Shown one piece after another: positions 50,821 through 60,410 of a stretch of 64,000 nucleotides of DNA (positions are counted from its first letter, which is position 1; every line of letters begins with the position of its first letter). Source of the DNA: Pantoea sp. BAV 3049 (lineage in GTDB: Bacteria > Pseudomonadota > Gammaproteobacteria > Enterobacterales > Enterobacteriaceae); the NCBI RefSeq assembly GCF_009765445.1, contig NZ_WHOY01000031.1, forward strand, positions 3,331,774-3,395,773. The letters are read 5' to 3'. Under the pieces are notes generated by a model, which was not told the DNA's origin, made no database searches, and was given only the letters and a program-made list of their open reading frames with translations. The position numbers and the translations under genes are program-made.

Positions 50821-52788
50821 TCAGAATGTATAGTCCACTGCAGCAAAATAACGGCGACCATCTTCACTGTAACTGTAGCTGTCGCGACTCAGTTCCTTAT
50901 CCGTCAGGTTCATCACCCCTGCCCGCAGCTTAACGGCTTTGGTTGCCTGCCAGGATCCACCAGTATTCCACAGCACATAACCCCCCGGTGTTGCACCATC
51001 ATTATTCAGTGTGCGGCGTTGACCAGAATAATTAGCCTGCAGATAGAAAGACCAGTCCTGTAGCGGCGTCCAGTCCAGCGTGCTGTTGGCGGTATGCAGC
51101 GGCATCTCTTCCAGCGGCTTGTTGCCACCGTTGCTCAAATCACGCCCGTCGGTATAGGTGTAGTTCAGCGTCAGTTTCCACTCATCACTGAACGGGACTT
51201 TTACCTCCGTTTCCACCCCATTGATTCGGGCTTTATCGACGTTGTAATAGCGGAATACCGGACGCCCGCTGTCGTCAAAGCCAACAAAGTTGCTGTAACC
51301 AGGCGCCAGCGCGGTTGAGGCAGTCCGTGAGATGTTGATCATATCATCAACGTTGTTCTGGAAAGCGGTGATGCTGCCGGTGATACCGTCCAGCCAGCCT
51401 TCATCACCCGTGTAGTAGATCCCCAGTTCAAAACTCTCGCTGGTTTCCGGCTTCAGATCTTTACTGCCGACAATCGCACAGCTGCCACGGCAGGAGTTGG
51501 TCTGCCAGTCAGGACTGAGCTGCAGCAATGAAGGGGCTTTAAAGGCATTGGCCCAGCCCCCTTTCAGCGTCACAGTGTCCGTTGCGCTGTAAACCAGATA
51601 GGCTCGCGGACTCCAGTGGTCACCATAGGTCTGGTGATCATCCATACGGACTCCGGTGGTCAGCGCCAGCGCATCGAAAATCCGCCATTCGTCCTCCACA
51701 AACAGCGCATACTGACTGGCAGAGGTTTTGCCGCTGCCAGCAAGATTGACCGGATCTTCCAGCTTGTCGTGCCGGGCTTCCCCGCCGAAAGTCAGCAGCT
51801 GGTTCAGATTGCCCAGCGGCAGGATCAGCTTGCCGTCCAGCGAGTTATTTTTGGAAACAATGTTGTCGCCACTGGTGTAATTATCCACCCGGTCGCCATA
51901 AAAGCGCAGCTCGGTGTTTCCCCAACCCCAGCGACCATTGTGACCCAGCGAGTAGTTCTGCCGCTCCAGGCGATTTTTATCCAGCGAGTCGGATGAACGA
52001 TCCTGGCGGTTAAAACCGTAGCCAAAGGTCATATCCTGAGTTTTGCTGGGTGTCAGGGAGAACTCTACGTTGCCGTCGCGAGTGGTATAACCTTCAATAC
52101 CCGGCGTCAGGCCCGTGGCAGAAGTGACAGAAGGTTGCTGACCGTCTTTTTCCCGCTTGCCCAGACTGCCGTAGACTTTCACCCCCAGCAAATCGTCAAT
52201 CAGCGGCCCGCCAGTAAAGAAATTTCCGTTATAGCTGTCGCCCCGATCGCGATGCTCCTGCACGGTAGTATCCACACTGAAAGTCCCGTGCCAGGCTTTA
52301 CCCACCTTACGGGTGATAATGTTCACCACGCCGCCAAGTGCATCCGAGCCGTACAGTGAGGACATCGGACCGCGCACCACTTCTATACGTTCGATAGCGT
52401 CGGCGGGGATCCAGTTGAGGTCAAAATCATTATGGCGGAAGACGGCGTTGCGGGAATTCACGCGCTTGCCATCGATCAGGATCAGCGTATAGCTGCTGTC
52501 CAGACCGCGCAGGCTGATGCCTTTACGGTTGTCCCCTTCGTTGGTCAGCTGTACGCCGGGCACGTCGCGCAGCACCTCACGCAGGTTCTGCACCGGCTTA
52601 CGTTTAATCTCTTCCGCAGTGATCACACTGATGCTGGCGGGGGCATCTTTAAGGTTCACTTCCGTGGCGGAAGCCGTGACCACCATCACATCGTCTTTCT
52701 CTTCCCGCTCGTCAGCAGCAACGGGGAAACTGAAGGCCAGCGCGGACGCGCACAGCCCGCAACGTACGGCAGGGTTCAACCTGAGCAT
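50821..52788 (-). CDS. cirA: CirA, TonB-dependent catecholate siderophore receptor
   Basis: 655 residues (E. coli 663), start at 52788 after AAGGAG; seven in-frame codons upstream are excluded on that basis. Sec signal peptide ending about FPVAA, TonB box region DVMVVTAS, N-terminal plug (about 40-160) with [34 protein letters not shown] and [20 protein letters not shown], then a 22-stranded barrel ending AAVDYTF with terminal Phe. It imports iron bound to linear catecholates (dihydroxybenzoylserine) and is the colicin Ia receptor in E. coli. A terminator follows. Usually Fur-regulated, though I see no clear Fur box in the 165 bases upstream. Confidence 0.96.
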   Translation of the reverse strand: MLRLNPAVRCGLCASALAFSFPVAADEREEKDDVMVVTASATEVNLKDAPASISVITAEEIKRKPVQNLREVLRDVPGVQLTNEGDNRKGISLRGLDSSYTLILIDGKRVNSRNAVFRHNDFDLNWIPADAIERIEVVRGPMSSLYGSDALGGVVNIITRKVGKAWHGTFSVDTTVQEHRDRGDSYNGNFFTGGPLIDDLLGVKVYGSLGKREKDGQQPSVTSATGLTPGIEGYTTRDGNVEFSLTPSKTQDMTFGYGFNRQDRSSDSLDKNRLERQNYSLGHNGRWGWGNTELRFYGDRVDNYTSGDNIVSKNNSLDGKLILPLGNLNQLLTFGGEARHDKLEDPVNLAGSGKTSASQYALFVEDEWRIFDALALTTGVRMDDHQTYGDHWSPRAYLVYSATDTVTLKGGWANAFKAPSLLQLSPDWQTNSCRGSCAIVGSKDLKPETSESFELGIYYTGDEGWLDGITGSITAFQNNVDDMINISRTASTALAPGYSNFVGFDDSGRPVFRYYNVDKARINGVETEVKVPFSDEWKLTLNYTYTDGRDLSNGGNKPLEEMPLHTANSTLDWTPLQDWSFYLQANYSGQRRTLNNDGATPGGYVLWNTGGSWQATKAVKLRAGVMNLTDKELSRDSYSYSEDGRRYFAAVDYTF

Positions 52789-52928
52789 GCTATTCTCCTT
52801 GAGGCGCATATAAACTAAAAAAGTGTTTTCAATACCTTTTGCTCACACTTAAATCACAGAGTTACCCCTGTTAAATTCCGGATATTTTTCCGGTTAACTA
52901 TTCAGTCTTATCAGAGTGGAAATACAGA

Positions 52929-52946
52929 GGCGAAATAAATTCCGCC
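52929..52946 (-). terminator. Hairpin after the FecE-type ATPase gene
   Basis: On the minus strand GGCGGAA pairs with TTTCGCC (one G-U pair) around TTTA, eight bases after the gene's stop. T-tract weak (TCTGTATTT). Confidence 0.5.
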
Positions 52947-52953
52947 CCCGGAT

Positions 52954-53739
52954 TCAGAAGCCTGGCTCAGTCACCAGGCCATCAATCAATACCTGCGGCG
53001 TGCCGTGAGAACAGCGCTCGATGCGGCCTTTCACGCCGTAGACTTTCGCCAGACTTTCCGGGGTAATCACTTCTTCTGGCAGGCCGTCTGCGATCAGCTC
53101 GCCGTTTTGCAGCATTAATACGTGCTCGCCGTGACGCAATGCAATATTAATATCATGCACCACGACCACGGTAATAATATTGCGCTTGCGGGTTTCACGG
53201 CGCACTAAATCCATCACGTGAAACTGATAATTTAAATCGAGGGCGCTCAGCGGCTCGTCCAGCAATAAAAGCTCAGGACGACGGATCAGCGACTGCGCCA
53301 GCCCCACCAGTTGCTTCTGTCCGCCAGAAAGCTGATCGAGAAAACTCATAGCCAGATGCGCAATCCCCAACCGTTCAAGCAGCTCCATCACCTCCGCTTC
53401 ACCGGATGCACTGCTGCGCCCACCGGAAGCACGTTGCGCCACGATAATCGATTCCAGCACGTGCAGATGGACTCCGGCAGGCAGGGACTGCGGCAGATAA
53501 ACCACTTTCTCGGCCCGGCGGGCAAACGGCAGCCCCATCATCTCGTGACCATTAAGCCACAGCTCTCCCTGAGCACGATTTAATCCGGCCAGAGAACGCA
53601 ACAACGTGGATTTGCCGCAGCCGTTCGGTCCCAGCAGCACGGTGATTTTGCCACGCGGCAGCAGCGGAACATTGAGGTTGCTGATGATTTTGCGTTTCGG
53701 GTAACCGGCATGGAAGCCACTGATTTTCAGGCCGTCCAT
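52954..53739 (-). CDS. FecE/FepC-type iron-chelate ABC ATPase
   Basis: 261 residues. Single ABC cassette: Walker A GPNGCGKST at about residues 36-44, signature LSGGQKQLVGLAQSL, Walker B LLLLDEPLSALD, and switch His in VVVHDINIALRHG. The pattern is that of FecE/FhuC/BtuD partners of FecCD permeases. Its start codon shares one base with the permease stop (53739), so the pair is coupled. A Fur box lies upstream of the permease. The substrate is an iron siderophore or similar chelate by context (cirA adjacent), not proven. Confidence 0.9.
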   Translation of the reverse strand: MDGLKISGFHAGYPKRKIISNLNVPLLPRGKITVLLGPNGCGKSTLLRSLAGLNRAQGELWLNGHEMMGLPFARRAEKVVYLPQSLPAGVHLHVLESIIVAQRASGGRSSASGEAEVMELLERLGIAHLAMSFLDQLSGGQKQLVGLAQSLIRRPELLLLDEPLSALDLNYQFHVMDLVRRETRKRNIITVVVVHDINIALRHGEHVLMLQNGELIADGLPEEVITPESLAKVYGVKGRIERCSHGTPQVLIDGLVTEPGF

Positions 53740-54818
53740 CAGACATTCCCCCGGTGGCGCAGAATAATACTCAGGAAGAACGGCACGCCCACCAGCGAGG
53801 TGACGATGCCCACAGGAATGATCACGCCCGGCACCAGATTTTTCGAGACCACAGAGGCCAGCGACAGCACCAGCGCACCGGTCAGCGCACTGGCAGGCAG
53901 ATAGAAGCGATGATCTTCGCCAAATACCAGCCGGGCAATGTGCGGTGCCACCAGGCCGATAAAACCAATCGGGCCGACAAAGGCCACCGCCAGCGCGGAC
54001 AGGATGCTGATACGCAGCAACGTCGCCAGCCGCAGACGGCGCACGTCAATCCCAAAGCTCACCGCCCGGTCCTCACCCAGTCGCAGCGCGGTCAGCTTCC
54101 ACGAACTCATCATTGAGAACGGCACCAGGATGGCAAAAGCCAGCGTCAGCACGCCCAGCTTCTGCCAGGAGGCGCGGGCCAGGCTGCCCATGGTCCAGAA
54201 CACTAATCCCTGCAGCGTGTCTTCGCTGGCGATAAACTGCATCATCGAAACCAGCGCATTAAAGGTAAACACCAACGCGATGCCGAACAGCACCACGCCG
54301 GAGCTGGCTACACGGGTCCAGCGCGTCACACCGTCCAGCATCAATGCCGCAAACAGCGCGAAGAAAAAGGCGTTCGCCGAGATAAACCACTGATCGGGTA
54401 TGCCGGGGATCCCAATCCCCGGCACGATTGCCAGCGCCGCACCAAATGCCGCTGCTGAAGAGACGCCCAGCGTGAACGGGCTGGCCAGCGGGTTATTCAG
54501 GATAGTTTGCATCTCTGCCCCGGCCAGGCCGAGAGCCAGCCCCACCACCACCGCCATCAGCGCGTAGGGTAAACGGATATCCCAGACAATGACGCGGGTT
54601 CCGGCATCCACGCTCTCCGGCGACAGCAGCGTTTGCCACAGCGTGGAGAGTGACAGTCCGGCCGGACCAAGAGTGAAATCCAGCAGCAGAGAGGCCAGGA
54701 TCGCCAGCACCAGTACGCCCATGATCAACAAACGGTGGCGAAGCACCTGATGATAACGGCCCATCACCTGGTTCTGCTCCTGAGTGGCATATCGGCCTGT
54801 GTCGTGGGTCAAACTCAT
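53739..54818 (-). CDS. FecCD-family iron-chelate ABC permease
   Basis: 359 residues with about nine to ten helices. FecCD-type marks: RLPYALMAVVVGLALGLAGAEMQTILNNPLASPFTLGVSSAAAFGA near the N-terminal third and the ATPase-contact region GPIGFIGLVAPHIARLV followed by LVPGVIIPVGIVTSLVGVPFF. Each long motif here spans the region roughly between residues 75-125 and 275-345. It would form a homodimer driven by the neighbouring ATPase to import a ferric chelate across the inner membrane. No periplasmic binding protein gene is adjacent, so that component must be encoded elsewhere or was lost. Fur box at 54871-54885. Confidence 0.9.
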   Translation of the reverse strand: MSLTHDTGRYATQEQNQVMGRYHQVLRHRLLIMGVLVLAILASLLLDFTLGPAGLSLSTLWQTLLSPESVDAGTRVIVWDIRLPYALMAVVVGLALGLAGAEMQTILNNPLASPFTLGVSSAAAFGAALAIVPGIGIPGIPDQWFISANAFFFALFAALMLDGVTRWTRVASSGVVLFGIALVFTFNALVSMMQFIASEDTLQGLVFWTMGSLARASWQKLGVLTLAFAILVPFSMMSSWKLTALRLGEDRAVSFGIDVRRLRLATLLRISILSALAVAFVGPIGFIGLVAPHIARLVFGEDHRFYLPASALTGALVLSLASVVSKNLVPGVIIPVGIVTSLVGVPFFLSIILRHRGNV

Positions 54819-54870
54819 CGTTGTACCTGGAAAAAGGGGGGTAAAGTCAAGGCGGTAACATTAAAGCAAA

Positions 54871-54885
54871 TGATAATAGTTATCA
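54871..54885 (-). promoter_or_regulatory. Fur box upstream of the FecCD-FecE operon
   Basis: TGATAATAGTTATCA fits the 7-1-7 Fur motif (TGATAAT-N-ATTATCA) at 14 of 15 positions. It lies 52 bases upstream of the permease start, a position suited to iron-dependent repression. Confidence 0.88.
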
Positions 54886-54926
54886 ATAATATTTGTAAAC
54901 GGGTATTACCGACGCCTGAAAAGGCA

Positions 54927-54950
54927 AAAGGCGCGGATTTCCGCGCCTTT
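54927..54950 (-). terminator. Terminator of lysP
   Basis: Perfect 10-bp stem AAAGGCGCGG / CCGCGCCTTT with a 4-base loop, 18 bases after the lysP stop. On the minus strand the stem ends CCTTTTGCC. Confidence 0.8.
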
Positions 54951-54967
54951 ATCACAGAGAGTTGATC

Positions 54968-56437
54968 TTATCCCTTAAACTTCGGGAACGCCATTTCGCT
55001 GTACTTCACAAAGCGGGTTTTCTTCGTCAGCTTATAGCCGAACCAGATAATCAGGAACAGCGGAATACCGATATAGGTCGCTGCCACGCCGTACCAGTCT
55101 ATGCGATCCGCGAGGAACGCCTGGTAGTTCTGCCCCAGCGTAATGATCAGACACAGTACGAAGGCAAAGATCGGTCCCAGCGGGAAGAAACCAGAACGGT
55201 ACGGCAGATCCGCCACATTCAGACCCTGCATCACATAGCCGCGACGGAAACGATAGTGGCTAACAGCGATCCCCAGCCAGGCGATAAAACCGGTCATTCC
55301 GGAAGTATTCAGCAGCCACAGGTAGACTTCCTGATTACCAAACATAGAGGTCAGGAAACAGAGAGCCGCAACCACTGTGGTGGCATACAGCGCATTACGC
55401 GGCACTCCCCCCTTAGACAGTTTTCCAAAAATACGCGGCGCTTTGCCTTCGCGGGCCAGGGTGAACAACATACGGGTGGAAGCGTACATTCCTGAGTTAC
55501 CGGCAGACAGCACCGCCGTCAGGATCACCGCATTCATCACCGCTGCTGCGGAGAGCAGACCAGCGTGTTTGAAGACCAGCGTGAACGGGCTGACGCTGAT
55601 ATCCTTCACGTCATTACGCAGCAGGCTTGGGTCGGTATAAGGAATGATCAGGCTGATCACCAGGATCGCCAGCACGTAGAACAGCAGAATACGCCAGAAC
55701 ACCTGACGCACCGAACGGGGGATATTTTTAGCCGGATCCTCGGATTCACCCGCGGCAATACCGATCAGCTCGGTGCCCTGGAAGGAGAAGCCGACGATCA
55801 TCGCCACACCAATCATCGCTGAGAAGCCGCCCGCGAACGGTGCATCACCAATGTGCCAGTTTGCCCAGCCGGGAACTTCCTGACCGCCACGGAAAATGCC
55901 GACAATCATCATCACGCCGACCACAATAAAGATCACCACGGTGACAACTTTAATCAGCGAGAACCAGTATTCCGCTTCGCCAAACCCTTTTACCGAAATG
56001 TAGTTCAGCAGGAAGATCACGCAGAGGAACACCGCGCTCCAGATCCAGCCTGGCGTGTCCGGAAACCAGTAGGTCATTACCAGCTGTGAGGCCACCAGGT
56101 CGACCGCGATGGTCACTGCCCAGTTGTACCAGTAGTTCCAGCCCAGCGCGAAGCCAAAGCCCTCTTCCACATAGCTGGAACCATAGGTGGAGAACGAACC
56201 TGAGACCGGCATAAAGGCGGCCAGCTCACCGAGGCTGGTCATCAGGAAGTACACCATCAGGCCGATCAGGGCGTAAGACAACAGTGCGCCACCCGGACCC
56301 GCCTGGGAAATCGTCGCCCCTGACGCTACAAATAAACCGGTTCCAATGGAACCCCCAATGGCGATCATCGTCAGATGACGCGCCTTTAACTCACGCCTTA
56401 ACGCAGGTTGTTGTGTTGTTGTTTTATCCTGAACCAT
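54968..56437 (-). CDS. lysP: LysP, lysine-specific permease
   Basis: 489 residues, the E. coli length, start at 56437; 25 upstream in-frame codons lack family match. Amino-acid-polyamine-organocation permease with 12 helices that imports L-lysine with protons. Family marks: RRELKARHLTMIAIGGSIGTGLFVASG at the first helix (span about residues 14-40), GFSFQGTELIGIAAGE in helix 6, and VLSAGNSGMYASTR in helix 8. In E. coli LysP also restrains the CadC sensor. Its partner yeiE (LysR type) lies just upstream on the same strand, as in E. coli. Confidence 0.97.
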   Translation of the reverse strand: MVQDKTTTQQPALRRELKARHLTMIAIGGSIGTGLFVASGATISQAGPGGALLSYALIGLMVYFLMTSLGELAAFMPVSGSFSTYGSSYVEEGFGFALGWNYWYNWAVTIAVDLVASQLVMTYWFPDTPGWIWSAVFLCVIFLLNYISVKGFGEAEYWFSLIKVVTVVIFIVVGVMMIVGIFRGGQEVPGWANWHIGDAPFAGGFSAMIGVAMIVGFSFQGTELIGIAAGESEDPAKNIPRSVRQVFWRILLFYVLAILVISLIIPYTDPSLLRNDVKDISVSPFTLVFKHAGLLSAAAVMNAVILTAVLSAGNSGMYASTRMLFTLAREGKAPRIFGKLSKGGVPRNALYATTVVAALCFLTSMFGNQEVYLWLLNTSGMTGFIAWLGIAVSHYRFRRGYVMQGLNVADLPYRSGFFPLGPIFAFVLCLIITLGQNYQAFLADRIDWYGVAATYIGIPLFLIIWFGYKLTKKTRFVKYSEMAFPKFKG

Positions 56438-56610
56438 CTTGAAATGCTGTACTCTGGCTAAAATGAGGCGCGATTGTAGCAAACTACCCTGACAGCGATA
56501 GTGATTCCGCAACGTTATAAGATAGCTTCATGATCGGCGGGAAATTATTAGCCTGAACGAAATTGCCCTGAGAAATGTCCGGGGCTATCCGCTGATTTCC
56601 CCAAACAAAG

Positions 56611-57477
56611 CTACTCGGTGCAGTAGCTCAGAAAGCGCTGCAACGCTTTGGACAGGTGCTTCTGGCGGTGGTGAATACGGTACAGCGTACGTCTGAGTTG
56701 TGGCAGCGGTAATGGCACTTCCCTCAGCGTTCCCACCGTCAGTTGCTCTTCAATCACCCGGCGTGACAGGCAACTGATCCCCATACCGTGACGAACGGCA
56801 TGCTTAATCGCTTCGGAGTTACCCAGTTCCAGTGCGAGGTGGAACTGCGGCAAATGCGACAGGAGCAGGTAGTCGACGATCTCGCGGGTACCCGAGCCGT
56901 GTTCGCGCAGGATCCACGGAGCCGCTGCCAGGCTCTCCAGGGTGATCGGGTGTTGGAAGATTTCCGCATCCGGCGCGGCAAACACCACCAGCTCATCCTC
57001 CAGCCAGGGCTCGCTGATCACGTCAGTCATGTGGCACGGCCCCTCAATCAGGCCAATATCGACGCGAAAATCAGCCACTGCATTAATCACATCCTGACTG
57101 TTGCCAACGCTCAGCTCCAGCGGCAAATCCGGGTAATCCCGCCGCCATCCGGCAATCATGCCCGGCAGCAAATAGTTACCAATTGTGCTGCTGGCATAGA
57201 CCCGCAGCGCTCCATTATCTTCACGGAACAGCTGCTCGATTTCCGTGGCCTGTTCCAGCAGCGCCACGGCGCGCGGATAAAGCAGACGACCGTGCTCATT
57301 GACGACCAGCCGCTTGCCGACCCGGTCGAAAAGCTGCACGCTCAGCTGGCCTTCAAGATCCGCCAGCGCGGCGCTGACTGCCGACTGCGACAGAGCCAGT
57401 ACCTGAGAAGCCTGAGTGGTCGAGCCACTCTTCAGCACTTCAGTGAACACTTCAATTTGTCTTAGCGTAATATGCAT
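56611..57477 (-). CDS. yeiE: YeiE, LysR-family regulator
   Basis: 288 residues (E. coli 293). LysR winged helix (1-60; [41 protein letters not shown]) and a type 2 periplasmic-binding effector domain with [25 protein letters not shown]. In E. coli and relatives YeiE influences lysine/iron-linked genes, motility and sulfite tolerance, and the divergent yeiH is a conserved neighbour. Here the starts of yeiE and yeiH are 105 bases apart, consistent with shared control. Confidence 0.93.
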   Translation of the reverse strand: MHITLRQIEVFTEVLKSGSTTQASQVLALSQSAVSAALADLEGQLSVQLFDRVGKRLVVNEHGRLLYPRAVALLEQATEIEQLFREDNGALRVYASSTIGNYLLPGMIAGWRRDYPDLPLELSVGNSQDVINAVADFRVDIGLIEGPCHMTDVISEPWLEDELVVFAAPDAEIFQHPITLESLAAAPWILREHGSGTREIVDYLLLSHLPQFHLALELGNSEAIKHAVRHGMGISCLSRRVIEEQLTVGTLREVPLPLPQLRRTLYRIHHRQKHLSKALQRFLSYCTE

Positions 57478-57582
57478 TGCCCATCACCAATATTACTTAT
57501 TCTGGTTAATTATAAATATATAATCAATTTCTCTTTTAAGCCAGTAAGCCGCATCCTGTCAGCACTGAACAGGAGCACTGCT

Positions 57583-58641
57583 ATGGCCGATCTGACACTC
57601 ACTCATCCTCATCAACATCCGTTTCGCTTCACTGCCGGGTTGCTGCTGGTTTTATCACTGGCGCTTTTCGCCAGTTGGCTGGGCAATCAGGCCTCCATCG
57701 CCGCGCTGGGCCTGAGTGCATTAACCCTCGCTATCATCGCCGGTATTCTGGTCGGTAACACACTTTATCCCCGTTTCGCTAATCGGTGCGATCCTGGCAT
57801 TTTGCTGGCAAAGCAGCACCTGCTGCGCATCGGGATTATTCTTTACGGCTTCCGGCTGACCCTGCAGCAAATCGCTGATGTCGGTCTGAGCGGCATAGTG
57901 ATTGATATTCTGACCCTCAGCTCCACCTTCTTTATGGCCTGCTGGCTGGGCCGCCGCGTCTTTGGTCTGGATCGCGATACCGTCTGGCTGATTGGTGCAG
58001 GCAGCAGCATCTGTGGTGCCGCTGCGGTTCTGGCCACTGAACCGGTGATCAAAGCGGAGGGTTCAAAGGTCACCGTGGCAATAGCCACCGTGGTGATCTT
58101 CGGCACGCTGGCAATCTTTATCTATCCCCTGCTCTGGGTGCTGGTCAGCCCGCATCTGCCTTTTATCACCCTGAGCCGCTGGGGCATCTTTACCGGTTCT
58201 ACAATGCACGAGGTGGCTCAGGTTGTCGCGGCTGGTCACGCCGTCAGCCCGGAAACGGAGAATGCGGCAGTGATCAGCAAGATGCTGCGCGTGATGATGC
58301 TGGCTCCGTTTCTGTTATTGCTGAGCGCAAGATTGAGAAACAGCCAGAGCGCCTCAGGGATCGCGCCGGGAAAAATGGCCTTCCCGTGGTTTGCCCTGAT
58401 TTTTATCGGCGTGGCGCTGTTTAACTCTCTGCATCTGCTGCCGCTACCGCTGGTAAACCGCCTGAACCAGCTGGATAATCTGTTGCTGGCAATGGCGATG
58501 GCGGCACTCGGTCTGACCACGCACCTCAGTTCGCTGAAGAAGGCAGGGCTGAAACCCATCCTGCTGGGCCTGCTCCTGTTTATCTGGCTGATCCTCGGCG
58601 GCGGTGCAATTAACCTTGGGATCCAGCATTTGATGGCATGA
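57583..58641 (+). CDS. yeiH: YeiH, UPF0324 inner-membrane protein
   Basis: 352 residues (E. coli 349) from ATG 57583 with AGGAGC upstream; the frame is open for 37 more codons that contain no family match and overlap the yeiE promoter. About ten helices. Family blocks: YRFGIILYGFR-like GIILYGFRLTLQQIADVG, WLIGAGSSICGAAAVLATEPV and TMHEVAQVVAAGHAV. The UPF0324/PSE1 family is a putative sulfate/sulfite-type exporter group; function in enterics is not established. Divergent from yeiE. Confidence 0.92.
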   Translation: MADLTLTHPHQHPFRFTAGLLLVLSLALFASWLGNQASIAALGLSALTLAIIAGILVGNTLYPRFANRCDPGILLAKQHLLRIGIILYGFRLTLQQIADVGLSGIVIDILTLSSTFFMACWLGRRVFGLDRDTVWLIGAGSSICGAAAVLATEPVIKAEGSKVTVAIATVVIFGTLAIFIYPLLWVLVSPHLPFITLSRWGIFTGSTMHEVAQVVAAGHAVSPETENAAVISKMLRVMMLAPFLLLLSARLRNSQSASGIAPGKMAFPWFALIFIGVALFNSLHLLPLPLVNRLNQLDNLLLAMAMAALGLTTHLSSLKKAGLKPILLGLLLFIWLILGGGAINLGIQHLMA

Positions 58642-58704
58642 TTTCCCGCCGTTTCCGGTTATCATTGCCCGCAAGGTGATATAACCCCTAACAGGAGAGA
58701 CGGC

Positions 58705-59547
58705 ATGAAATATATCGGTGCCCACGTCAGTGCTGCCGGCGGCGTGGATCAGGCGGTGCTTCGCGCACATGAACTTGAAGCAACAGCTTTTGCGCTTTTT
58801 ACCAAGAATCAGCGCCAGTGGCGTGCTGCTCCGCTGACTGATGAAGTGATTTCCGCCTTTCGCGCGGCCTGCGAGAAATATAACTACAGCTCCGCGCAGA
58901 TCCTGCCGCACGACAGCTATCTGATTAACCTTGGTCACCCGGTAGAGGAAGCGCTGGAGAAGTCGCGTGAAGCTTTTATTGATGAGCTGAGCCGCTGTCA
59001 GCAACTGGGCCTCTCCCTGCTCAACTTCCATCCAGGCAGTCACCTGCATCAGATTGAGGAAGCGGAGTGCCTGAAACGCATCGCCGAGTCGATCAATATC
59101 GCACTGGATAAAACCGAGGGCGTGACTGCAGTGATTGAAAATACTGCCGGTCAGGGCAGCAACCTCGGGTTCCGCTTTGAGCATCTGGCCGCCATTATTG
59201 ACGGCGTGGAAGACAAATCCCGCGTTGGCGTCTGCATCGATACCTGCCACGCCTTTGCCGGAGGTTATGACCTGCGTAGCGAAGAAGAGTGCGTGAAAAC
59301 CTTCGAGGAATTTGAACGGATTGTCGGTTTCAACTATCTGCGCGGCATGCACCTGAACGATGCGAAAAGTGAATTCGCCAGCCGCGTTGATCGCCATAAC
59401 AGCCTGGGCGAAGGCAACATCGGCAAAACGGCGTTCAGCTGGATGATGAAAGACAGCCGCTTTGACGGCATACCGATGATTCTGGAGACCACCAATCCGG
59501 ATATCTGGAAAGATGAAATTGCCTGGCTGAAGTCCGAACAGAATTAA
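58705..59547 (+). CDS. nfo: Nfo, endonuclease IV (AP endonuclease)
   Basis: 280 residues (E. coli 285), ATG 58705 after AGGAGAG. A TIM-barrel enzyme with three zinc ions that cuts 5' to abasic sites and trims blocked 3' ends in base-excision repair. Signature blocks are present: [56 protein letters not shown] and LETTNPD, supplying the His, Glu and Asp zinc ligands. In E. coli it belongs to the SoxRS regulon. A terminator follows at 59560. Confidence 0.97.
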   Translation: MKYIGAHVSAAGGVDQAVLRAHELEATAFALFTKNQRQWRAAPLTDEVISAFRAACEKYNYSSAQILPHDSYLINLGHPVEEALEKSREAFIDELSRCQQLGLSLLNFHPGSHLHQIEEAECLKRIAESINIALDKTEGVTAVIENTAGQGSNLGFRFEHLAAIIDGVEDKSRVGVCIDTCHAFAGGYDLRSEEECVKTFEEFERIVGFNYLRGMHLNDAKSEFASRVDRHNSLGEGNIGKTAFSWMMKDSRFDGIPMILETTNPDIWKDEIAWLKSEQN

Positions 59548-59559
59548 GTTCATATCCAA

Positions 59560-59587
59560 CCCGCGCCGTCCGGGCGCGGGGCGCTTT
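59560..59587 (+). terminator. Terminator after nfo
   Basis: CCCGCGCC (59560-59567) pairs with GGCGCGGG (59573-59580) around GTCCG, followed by GCGCTTTTA. Confidence 0.7.
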
Positions 59588-59770
59588 TACCGCCAACATA
59601 AAGAATTTTCTCACTGATCAAGATCAATATAAATTCACTTCCTCCTTCTCTGAACAAATATTCCCCTCGCAAGAGAACTGGTTTATTACCGGTTTATCTG
59701 CCGCCCTTTATTATTGCTCTTATTTTCACCACAACAATCACATCACATTGATTTAAAGAGAGTTTATAAA

Positions 59771-60289
59771 GTGTTTAAGTTTTCTGGCAAGGTGTCAGCC
59801 CTCGCGTTACTGATTGTCAGCGCCGGAGCTTATGCGAGCGAAATAAATTTATACTCCATCAATACAGGTTCATTTGTTTACCATCTGACGGGCAACCAGG
59901 GTCAATATAACGAGAATTTTAATAATCAGTTCTATTCTGTAGAACGTAAATTCTCTGAGAACTCAAAATATAGCGCGCTGGTCGGGACTTTAAAGAACAG
60001 TTTTGACGATCGCTGCCTGTCGCTGGCACTGAGAAGAGACTGGCAGTCCTGGGATTCAGGCTGGTTTTTCAAAGGGATATACGGCTATACCGGGGAGTTC
60101 TTTTTTGATGCTTTCAGCCATTGTGGTGACAGAGGGTCCTATCACACCTTTAAGAAAGTCACCGGCGTTGGCTTTTCACCCTATCTTTACCATGGCGTAC
60201 AGTACAACTTTACCCGTCAAGTGGGCGTTGAAGCCGGGATCATTTTCCCTACGATCTTCGCCGCGAGCGTGCAGTGGAGCTTCCGCTGA
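59771..60289 (+). CDS. Exported, probably outer-membrane protein of unknown function
   Basis: 172 residues from GTG 59771 behind GAGAG; the frame is open to 59714 but the signal peptide fixes the start (VFKFSGK, hydrophobic ALALLIVSA, cleavage at AYA-SE). The mature part is rich in aromatic residues and in alternating strands (YSALVGTLKN, SLALRRDWQSW, GVQYNFTRQVGVEAGI) and ends SVQWSFR, suggesting a small eight-stranded outer-membrane barrel. Two cysteines (CLSLA and HCGDRG) could form a disulfide. I do not recognise the family. The upstream sequence is AT-rich with no operon partner. Looks lineage-specific. Confidence 0.65.
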   Translation: MFKFSGKVSALALLIVSAGAYASEINLYSINTGSFVYHLTGNQGQYNENFNNQFYSVERKFSENSKYSALVGTLKNSFDDRCLSLALRRDWQSWDSGWFFKGIYGYTGEFFFDAFSHCGDRGSYHTFKKVTGVGFSPYLYHGVQYNFTRQVGVEAGIIFPTIFAASVQWSFR

Positions 60290-60300
60290 CAGTAAATAAT

Positions 60301-60372
60301 AAGGGCAGGTACTGAGGTAATGTCGCTGACTGGTTTCAGTCGCTCATCACCTTTTGTACCTGCCCTTTCTTT
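60301..60372. terminator. Long-stem structured terminator between the exported protein gene and fruA
   Basis: AAGGGCAGGTAC (60301-60312) pairs perfectly over 12 bp with GTACCTGCCCTT (60356-60367). The 43-base loop holds an inner hairpin GACTG-GTTT-CAGTC. CTTTC follows on plus and ATTATT on minus, so it may terminate both convergent transcripts. Confidence 0.6.
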
Positions 60373-60410
60373 GTCACAGGATTATCCCGCGCTTTCGTTT
60401 ACTGCCTCAA

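Noticed and set aside
52789-52953. CRP-like TGTGATTTAAGTGTGA upstream of cirA
   Set aside because: The second half is a direct rather than inverted copy, so it does not fit the CRP palindrome.
58444-59559. 371-codon open frame on the minus strand
   Set aside because: Covers the end of yeiH and all of nfo in antisense; both are well-conserved genes.
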